Positions 15,214-19,709 of a stretch of 19,709 nt of DNA are shown in pieces. A model generated the notes under the pieces. The model did not search any database. It was not told where the DNA came from and saw only the letters and a list, made by a program, of their open reading frames with translations. The first letter of the stretch is position 1; each line of letters opens with the position of its first letter. Source of the DNA: an uncultured Clostridia bacterium (GTDB taxonomy: Bacteria > Bacillota > Clostridia > Oscillospirales > Ruminococcaceae); the NCBI GenBank assembly GCA_937891895.1, contig CALATN010000028.1:1-19709 (forward strand), written 5' to 3'. A program made the translations under genes and the position numbers.

Positions 15214-15245
15214 AAGGGCAACAAGGATCATACCTTGCTGCCCTT
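15214..15245 (-). terminator. Intrinsic terminator of the rsgA/APH-like operon
   Basis: A 13-base stem (AAGGGCA and CAAGG with complements, one mismatch) has a six-base loop and is followed on the minus strand by TTTTTT. It sits just past the APH-like stop and also lies after the convergent hipA. Confidence 0.88.
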
Positions 15246-15251
15246 ACTAAA

Positions 15252-16214
15252 TTATTCTATTAGTTGTGCTGATAACTCTTCGACATGGTCATAAAGCCAG
15301 TTTAGAAGACTATACACAAGTTTAGCAATCGGCTGATAGCTTTCAGCGATGTCGGCAAGCTCATCGGGACGATAATTACATACACAATGCCAAAAGTATA
15401 CTACATATGGCATTGCCTTAATGTCATACTCAGTCAAAGGATACTTTTTTGCAAAGTGCCGAATATATTTTTTTAACCCGTCTGCATCAATAGCTCCTCC
15501 AACACAAGTTGGACTCGCAAAAACATAAGAGGTTATGACATCCAAACATATGGGGAGGCGACATGCGGAAGTCCAATCAATAACGGTAATGTCATTATTA
15601 TTTACAATTGCCTGACCAATGTGATAATCACCATGTGAATTCGCATACGTCAACCTGTCAGTATCAATTTGAAATTCCGAGATTTTCTCAAGGTGTCGTA
15701 TTTGTTCTTCCCAAATTGGTTCCATGTCCACTCTTCCCGATTCTTTTGCACGAGCGAGTTCATCCATATAATGTTGCTTTTTTTCGAGCGCTGTTTTCGG
15801 CGAAAAAAATTCTTTGCTAAACCGTAATGGCAGTTCTTTGTAATCCTCCAAGAACAGCACCGTCTGACCAAGAAAATCTGCTGATTTATTCAAAAACCAT
15901 TCTGGTGCACTATTTATCGATAGAGTTTCCCCTTCGATATACTGTTGGACGGTAAACTGATACTCGGACGTTTTTACAACATAATCGTCGTCTTTGTTTT
16001 TGAGAAATCTTGCAACCTTCAGCCCACGATTATAAAGATATTCAGTAATAAATCCCTCGTTGTTTATATTCTCAGCATATAGCGGCAATACTTTTACTAT
16101 ATATTTACCTGTATCAGTATCAATTAAATGAATTTCTGTTCCAAAGTGCCTGTCAAGAAGTTTTGTACTAAATACACGCAAATTATAATTTTCCTCTATT
16201 ATATGATAATTCAT
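15252..16214 (-). CDS. Aminoglycoside phosphotransferase (APH)-fold kinase of unknown substrate
   Basis: The protein has 320 residues and an APH/choline-kinase-like fold. A TGKYIVKVLP strand contains the ATP lysine (Lys41), and the hinge is VQQYIEGE near 89-96. The Brenner motif SHGDYHIGQ (Asp196 the catalytic base) is at 193-201, and VIDWTSA with the DFG-like Asp213 is at 211-217. The usual asparagine of HGDxHxxN is glutamine here. The family includes antibiotic kinases but also homoserine, methylthioribose and fructosamine kinases, so resistance is not established. A strong TTGGAGG site precedes the ATG. It follows rsgA in the same direction with a 105-base gap, so it is probably under the same attenuator. 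Confidence 0.82.
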   Translation of the reverse strand: MNYHIIEENYNLRVFSTKLLDRHFGTEIHLIDTDTGKYIVKVLPLYAENINNEGFITEYLYNRGLKVARFLKNKDDDYVVKTSEYQFTVQQYIEGETLSINSAPEWFLNKSADFLGQTVLFLEDYKELPLRFSKEFFSPKTALEKKQHYMDELARAKESGRVDMEPIWEEQIRHLEKISEFQIDTDRLTYANSHGDYHIGQAIVNNNDITVIDWTSACRLPICLDVITSYVFASPTCVGGAIDADGLKKYIRHFAKKYPLTEYDIKAMPYVVYFWHCVCNYRPDELADIAESYQPIAKLVYSLLNWLYDHVEELSAQLIE

Positions 16215-16236
16215 TCTTCTACCTCCAATTCAAAGT

Positions 16237-16320
16237 TTATTTCTTAATTTGCTTTCGATAATTGTAGATAATTCCACCATCGTCCAGTATGGGAAATGTT
16301 CTTGAATCACACTTCTCCAT
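16237..16320 (-). CDS. Possible 27-residue small protein between rsgA and the APH-like gene
   Basis: The ATG overlaps the rsgA stop (TAATG) with GGAGTGAGAGG just upstream. The encoded peptide starts MEKCDSRTFP and ends YRKQIKK, with no recognised family. Coupled translation and a good ribosome site make expression plausible, but the short length means it may be a gene remnant or chance. Confidence 0.4.
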   Translation of the reverse strand: MEKCDSRTFPILDDGGIIYNYRKQIKK

Positions 16321-17375
16321 TACCTCTCACTCCTAAACTTTTTATTTGCTGCCTTCTTTTGCCTATTGAACTTTGCAATATTTTTATTTCGCTGTTGCTT
16401 TTGCCGTAAAAAATCCACCTTATCATCAGAATATTTCGCCTCACTCTTGAGCTTGATATAACTTTCCCATCGCTCACGAGATAATATTCCATTTGAGATA
16501 GCATCCTTTATTGCACACCCTGGTTCGGTTTGGTGCATGCAATCACTAAATTTGCACTTACCTAAAAACTCTTCGACATCATCAAAGGCTTCGCCAATTC
16601 CTACAGAAACATCCCACATACCAAGTTCACGCATTCCTGGTGTATCAATAACCATTGACCCGTTCTTCAGCATTACAAGTTGCCTATGAGTTGTTGTGTG
16701 ACGCCCTTTGCTATCGTCTTCGCGAATACCATTGACAGTCATTATTTCTTCACCTGCCAATGCGTTCACCAGACTTGATTTTCCAACACCAGACGATCCC
16801 AGAAAAACAATAGTCTTTCCTGGCTCCATATAGGCAGACAAAGTTTCTAAACCTATTCCGGTTTTTGAACTGACTGCATATACTGGCACTCCTGTTGCAA
16901 TTTTTTTCACAGCTTGGATATACCCATTATTATCATTAAGCAGATCAGCTTTCGTGAGTACCACAATTGGTGTCGCTCCTGATTGCCATCCTAATGTAAG
17001 ATATCTTTCTAATCGCTTGATATTAAAATCCTGATTAAGCGATTGCATAATGAACACATAATCAAAATTGGATGCTACAACTTGCTCTCCGCGTCCTGGG
17101 GTAGGATCTCTCCTTGAAAAAAATGTCTTTCTCGGTAGAGTATGGATAATAAGGCTATCTCCAGTAGGGTTATAGTTTATCAGCACAAAATCTCCTGTCG
17201 TTGGGAATTCTTCGTATCCAACAAAATACTCTTTTGTTTTTAGCCTGCCATATATCTCTCCATGCTCACAGACTAATTCGTATCGTTCTTTATGAACTGC
17301 AGTTACTCTCGCCGGAACTCCACTTGTTTCTTCCGAAATCATACAAGGCATAAAGCCATATTCTTTCAAATTCAA
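16320..17375 (-). CDS. rsgA: RsgA-like circularly permuted ribosome-assembly GTPase
   Basis: RsgA acts late in 30S ribosome maturation as a GTPase on the small subunit. This 351-residue copy has an N-terminal OB-fold (about 20-80) and permuted G motifs in order: TKAD (G4, 141-144), SSKTG (G5, 169-173), GSSGVGKSSL (G1, 193-202), GRHTTT (G2, 224-229) and DTPG (G3, 244-247). Its zinc ligands are Cys274, Cys279, His281 and Cys287. The C-terminal tail is lysine/arginine-rich. The start is TTG with GGAGG nine bases upstream. Its position on accessory DNA and elaborate leader suggest a second, specialised copy rather than the housekeeping gene, but the main chromosomal copy is not in view. Confidence 0.9.
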   Translation of the reverse strand: MNLKEYGFMPCMISEETSGVPARVTAVHKERYELVCEHGEIYGRLKTKEYFVGYEEFPTTGDFVLINYNPTGDSLIIHTLPRKTFFSRRDPTPGRGEQVVASNFDYVFIMQSLNQDFNIKRLERYLTLGWQSGATPIVVLTKADLLNDNNGYIQAVKKIATGVPVYAVSSKTGIGLETLSAYMEPGKTIVFLGSSGVGKSSLVNALAGEEIMTVNGIREDDSKGRHTTTHRQLVMLKNGSMVIDTPGMRELGMWDVSVGIGEAFDDVEEFLGKCKFSDCMHQTEPGCAIKDAISNGILSRERWESYIKLKSEAKYSDDKVDFLRQKQQRNKNIAKFNRQKKAANKKFRSER

Positions 17376-17433
17376 TATTAAAATCCTCCATTGTTATGTT
17401 TTCGATTTTCTTGATGAATCCAAATTCACTCAT
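17290..17433 (-). CDS. Upstream ORF overlapping the rsgA start (47 residues)
   Basis: The ATG at 17433 follows GGGAG at good spacing. The frame (MSEFGFIKKIENITMEDFN and onward) runs through the rsgA ribosome site and 86 bases into rsgA in another frame. Translation of it could open or block rsgA initiation. No family was recognised, and it may be a remnant of a gene replaced by rsgA. Confidence 0.4.
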   Translation of the reverse strand: MSEFGFIKKIENITMEDFNIEFERIWLYALYDFGRNKWSSGESNCSS

Positions 17434-17473
17434 ATTATACTTCTCCCTTCAAGTAATTGGCGTTTAAAAATGG

Positions 17474-17524
17474 GCGCAAAAATGCCGTAGAAAGCAACCC
17501 CTATTAGTGGTTACTTTCTACGGC
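17474..17524 (-). terminator. Attenuator hairpin 1 (promoter-distal) in the rsgA leader
   Basis: A long stem GCCGTAGAAAG with its complement (17484-17524, interior CAACC/GGTTA pairing) is followed on the minus strand by ATTTTT. It is a strong intrinsic terminator located before the gene it would control. Confidence 0.8.
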
Positions 17525-17532
17525 TGATTTTG

Positions 17533-17564
17533 GGTATAAAAATAACACACCCTTTGAGTGTGCT
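17533..17564 (-). terminator. Attenuator hairpin 2 in the rsgA leader
   Basis: CACACTC and GGGTGTG pair around AAA (17546-17562), followed on the minus strand by TTATTTTTA. It is a second terminator-like structure in tandem with the one at 17474-17524. Confidence 0.7.
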
Positions 17565-17605
17565 ACAACCGAAAGTATAGTATTCACGAAAGGTTACTTA
17601 AAAAC

Positions 17606-17651
17606 GGCACAACAATAAAGAGGTCCATATACCTCGGTAATTGTTTGTACC
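17606..17651 (-). promoter_or_regulatory. Long hairpin following the leader peptide
   Basis: GGTACAAACAAT with its partner, and the inner GAGGT/ACCTC, form an interrupted stem over 46 bases just after the leader-peptide stop. It is positioned to act as an anti-terminator or ribosome-sensing stem. Confidence 0.6.
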
Positions 17652-17663
17652 ACATATTAAATT

Positions 17664-17696
17664 TTACGTCTCAATTACCTCATAAAATACAGTCAT
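17664..17696 (-). CDS. Leader peptide MTVFYEVIET of the rsgA attenuator
   Basis: A 10-codon reading frame has a strong GAAAGGAG ribosome site, ends in TAA and lies between the promoter and the tandem terminators. This matches the layout of ribosome-stalling leader peptides of Gram-positive resistance genes. The peptide does not match a leader I know by sequence. Confidence 0.65.
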   Translation of the reverse strand: MTVFYEVIET

Positions 17697-17716
17697 ATTA
17701 TTGTTCTCCTTTCGAG

Positions 17717-17732
17717 ATCTGCTTTCGCAGAT
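17717..17732 (-). promoter_or_regulatory. 5' stem-loop with a GAAA tetraloop
   Basis: ATCTGC-GAAA-GCAGAT on the minus strand lies at the predicted 5' end of the rsgA transcript, just before the leader ribosome site. A GNRA-type loop at the 5' end commonly protects mRNA from decay. Confidence 0.6.
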
Positions 17733-17744
17733 GTATTTATATGT

Positions 17745-17773
17745 ATTATAGCACTGTCATTGCCGTATGTCAA
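17745..17773 (-). promoter_or_regulatory. Consensus promoter of the rsgA/APH-like operon
   Basis: TTGACA (17768-17773), 17 bases, TATAAT (17745-17750) with an extended -10 TG: a perfect sigma-A promoter. The transcript would have a leader of about 360 bases before rsgA. The IS66 end lies only 20 bases upstream of the -35. Confidence 0.88.
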
Positions 17774-17792
17774 TGGCTTTCACAAAAAATAA

Positions 17793-18036
17793 GTAACCGC
17801 CCCCCGTTCCATAAAAATTCAGCCCTCGCCGAAACAAATTGACGAGGGCATTTATGTCATATTATTCATCCCAAAGCATAATCGGAATATCGGAAATCAG
17901 CAGTCTGTAAAATAATCCTCAACATTCAGACCATTGACACAAGCAGTAACGGCAAGAGAATAAATCAGAGCACTTGCTCTTGCACCGTTCTGCGAGTTTG
18001 AAAAGAATATGAGTGGGTGGAAAAGTTTACGACCCT
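17793..18036 (-). mobile_element. IS66-family 3'-end remnant with tnpC C-terminal fragment
   Basis: The left edge begins GTAACCGCCCCCCG, and IS66 terminal repeats start GTAA. On the minus strand a fragment reads GRK, then FFSNSQNGARASALIYSLAV, then NGLNVEDYF, the end of an IS66 TnpC transposase. The frame stops at 17897. A shifted frame continues with SDIPIMLWDE to 17862, suggesting a frameshift. A terminator hairpin GCCCTCG/CGAGGGC lies at 17822-17849. Only about 245 bases of the IS remain, so it is dead. Confidence 0.75.
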
Positions 18037-18110
18037 ACCTCGTAATTGATGTTGCCTATGGTGGTTTCAAAGTTCCCACCGGAATTGTACTTTGTCACTC
18101 TTTCTTCCAT
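18027..18110 (-). pseudogene. N-terminal stub resembling transposon protein TnpW
   Basis: The ATG at 18110 has a GGGAG ribosome site. The 27 residues include NFETTIGNINYEVGS and then stop where IS66 sequence begins. The pattern (short lead, then a TxIGxxxYEV strand) resembles the start of TnpW-type small proteins found beside recombinases in Firmicute conjugative transposons. The assignment is from pattern memory only. Confidence 0.45.
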
Positions 18111-18125
18111 ACTTCTCCCTTCAAT

Positions 18126-18165
18126 CAAAAAAGGACAGCTACAAAACCGGCTTGTAAACTGTCCT
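18126..18165 (-). terminator. Terminator-like hairpin upstream of the TnpW-like stub
   Basis: AGGACAG (18132-18138) pairs with CTGTCCT (18159-18165), with inner ACAA/TTGT, and is followed on the minus strand by TTTTTT. It would stop transcripts coming from the kinase gene. Confidence 0.7.
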
Positions 18166-18185
18166 CTCACTGTTATATTGTCTGT

Positions 18186-18233
18186 TCATTTTTCTTGTGC
18201 TTCGGCACTCTGTTTCTTTGCCTCTGCTCTCCA
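18186..18233 (-). pseudogene. Possible C-terminal tail of a transposon gene (recombinase/relaxase type)
   Basis: A frame of 15 codons reads WRAEAKKQSAEAQEK and stop, with a stop a few codons upstream. The KKQSAEAQEK ending recalls the tails of recombinases or relaxases of Firmicute conjugative transposons. The fragment is very short, so this is a hint only. Confidence 0.3.
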
Positions 18234-18266
18234 ACATTTTTAATCCGTATCAAGCTTCAAGCTATC

Positions 18267-18871
18267 CTATGCATTCTTCTTCACCCATTCTATAACATAA
18301 TCCGCCACATCCTGCGGCGCTTTACCGGTTATATCTAATTTTTCAAATCTTAAATCACCAAGATTATCATGCTCCATAAAATATCGATTATAATCAGAAG
18401 AACCCTTTAGCCAGTTCTCATCCGTTATTCCTCTGCCATCCTGCATACGTTTTCTTAATGCCTCGTCCTCGCACACTAATGCCAAGCACTTAATTTCACT
18501 AAAATAACGACAATTGTATGCTTTGGGTAAACGGTCAAGACACCCTGCCATAGTCCATAAAACCGGCTTTCCGGATTGTTGAATATCCTTCGTAAGATTT
18601 AAAATCATTTCAACCCAGTCATTGCAGATTTCTTCGTTATTCCAATCCACGTACCACGTCAGTATGTCCGCATCCAGCACAACATAATCTACTTTTTTCT
18701 CACCATTTCAATGGCTGTGGTGGTTTTGCCAATACCACTGCAGCCTGTCAGAATAAAGAGTGGCATCGATATAAAATTCCACTCTTCACCGCATTTGGGG
18801 CAGCACATTATATCACCTATTACTTCTTTATCCCACTCGTGATTTCCACATTTTGGACATATTTCAATCAT
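18267..18871 (-). pseudogene. Zinc-ribbon/P-loop kinase-like ATPase gene, frameshifted
   Basis: Two frames together make one protein of about 200 residues. The first part starts at the ATG at 18871 behind AGGAGG. It has two CPKCG knuckles (a rubredoxin-like zinc ribbon, about 5-33) and then MPLFILTGCSGIGKTTT, a Walker A P-loop. It ends in a TAG at 18689. The second part continues, one frame over, with VDYVVLDADILTWYVDW and a small-kinase-like C-terminal domain (about 137 residues). The break is at AGA AAA AAG TAG, where a single-base change or a -1 slip restores the frame. It looks like a nucleotide- or small-molecule-kinase-type NTPase. It could be a pseudogene, a read error or real frameshifting. 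Confidence 0.75.
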
Positions 18872-18960
18872 TTTAGTACCTCCTGTAACTTCTTTGCTTT
18901 TACTTCTCCAGTTGTCCATAAAACAACATCCACATCATCAACCCTCAATTGTCGATACAT
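18868..18960 (-). CDS. Possible 30-residue small protein coupled to the kinase gene
   Basis: The frame starts MYRQLRVDDVDVVLWTTGEV, and its TGA overlaps the kinase ATG (ATGA). It has only a weak ribosome site (GAAGG, far from the ATG). It may be a real coupled micro-gene or a leftover. No family was recognised. Confidence 0.35.
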   Translation of the reverse strand: MYRQLRVDDVDVVLWTTGEVKAKKLQEVLK

Positions 18961-18975
18961 AAGATAATTATACCT

Positions 18976-19709
18976 TCACTTAACATCTGTCCTTGTAATA
19001 TTTACAAAATTGGGTTCACGATTTTTAAACAATGTAACTTCTTGAAATCCTGCTTTCTTAATAATATCAATAGCATCTTCTATATACGCACCTACATTCT
19101 CAGATTTGTGTGCATCTGAACCAATTGTGATAATCCGTCCTCCCAATTCACGATAACGGCGGATAATGCTTGGATGTGGTAAAACATGTCCCGCTCTGTT
19201 TATTCCCGAAGTATTTACTTCAATTCCTTTTCCTCGCTTAATTATCTCACTCAATATCTTATCAAACAATTCCGGAAACAACTGATACGGAAACATATTG
19301 TCATCATAATGGTTACATTTCGCTATATATCCTATATGACTTATACAATCGTAATATTCTGTGAGATTATCATCCATAACAGAGTCGAATACCGTTTCAA
19401 GGTATCTTTTATATGCCGTTCCCTTATCCCTATCTCTCTTTGATTCCGGCAAATAGCAATCAATACCATTTACACAATGAGTGCTCAGTAAAACAAAGTC
19501 AAATTTTTGTTCAGACAAAATCTCTGCCGTTTGTCTGGCAGTATCCCGAATGTAGCCTACTTCGATTCCTTTTCCTATGTTAATTTCAGGATACTTCTTT
19601 CTCAACTGCGAAATGGTTTTTTCTATCCTCTCGAAATTCGGAACACGGTTAAATGATTCCATATGATGTCCTAAATCCATATGCTCAGTGAAGCAAATGT
19701 TTGTAATTC
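18976..19709 (-). CDS. hisJ: PHP-domain histidinol-phosphatase (HisJ family), 5' end outside window
   Basis: HisJ-type PHP phosphatases dephosphorylate histidinol phosphate in histidine synthesis with a multi-metal site. The frame is open to the window edge, and TEHMDLGHH near the edge is a PHP metal motif. Further ligands are GIEVGY, LLSTHCVNG, ISHIGY, EVNTSG and GSDAHKSENVG. About 244 residues are visible, close to full length, and only the first strand is missing. There are no other his genes nearby, so it may act on another phosphate ester. PHP phosphatases of this kind are also found as accessory genes. Confidence 0.85.
   Translation of the reverse strand, partial: ITNICFTEHMDLGHHMESFNRVPNFERIEKTISQLRKKYPEINIGKGIEVGYIRDTARQTAEILSEQKFDFVLLSTHCVNGIDCYLPESKRDRDKGTAYKRYLETVFDSVMDDNLTEYYDCISHIGYIAKCNHYDDNMFPYQLFPELFDKILSEIIKRGKGIEVNTSGINRAGHVLPHPSIIRRYRELGGRIITIGSDAHKSENVGAYIEDAIDIIKKAGFQEVTLFKNREPNFVNITRTDVK

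Noticed and set aside
17558..17842. 94-codon plus-strand ORF across the rsgA leader
   Set aside because: It is antisense to the promoter, leader peptide and hairpins, and has no family features or ribosome site.
18009..18338. 109-codon plus-strand ORF
   Set aside because: It is antisense to the TnpW-like stub, a terminator and the end of the kinase gene, with no protein-like composition.

Overview
The window reads as chromosomal DNA of an anaerobic, probably gut-dwelling Ruminococcus-like Firmicute (Oscillospirales). The evidence is the two-gene SUF operon, strong AGGAGG-type ribosome sites, a dipicolinate-synthase (spore) gene fragment, and Firmicute-type mobile genes. The genus is an inference.

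Region 1 (1-4100, minus strand) is a tightly packed housekeeping run. In transcription order it holds mnmA (tRNA 2-thiouridylase), a small lipoprotein, a flavin-reductase-like split-barrel protein, mntP (Mn2+ exporter), a DUF3592-like membrane protein and prmC (release-factor methyltransferase). Gaps are short or absent, so it may be one operon. Region 2 (4100-7020) has a cluster of five hairpins, a minimal sufC-sufB iron-sulfur assembly operon and a membrane-anchored hypothetical. The sufC and hypothetical promoters lie in a nearly identical 33-bp repeat. Region 3 (7020-10900) has uvrC on the plus strand, converging across a bidirectional terminator on a membrane-bound EAL-domain c-di-GMP phosphodiesterase.

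Region 4 begins at about 11,340, where the character of the DNA changes. Only the C-terminal half of spoVFB (dpaB, dipicolinate synthase flavoprotein subunit, needed for spore DPA) is present. Its coding sequence is broken exactly where a 540-residue large serine recombinase begins. This is the architecture of skin-type elements that interrupt sporulation genes and are excised in the mother cell. The N-terminal half is not in the window, so the element probably runs past its right edge. Its visible cargo is a hipB-hipA module behind a near-perfect promoter and triple operator, a kinase-like APH-fold gene, and a second-copy-type rsgA GTPase with an antibiotic-resistance-style attenuator leader (leader peptide plus three hairpins).

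Region 5 (17,790-19,709) is mosaic. It holds an IS66 3' end, a TnpW-like N-terminal stub, a possible recombinase C-terminal tail, a zinc-ribbon/P-loop kinase gene split by a frameshift at an A AAA AAG slip site, and a HisJ-type PHP phosphatase cut by the window end.

The two most interesting features are the recombinase-split spoVFB (a candidate developmentally excised element) and the attenuator-controlled rsgA. All calls come from reading the sequence; no database search was run.
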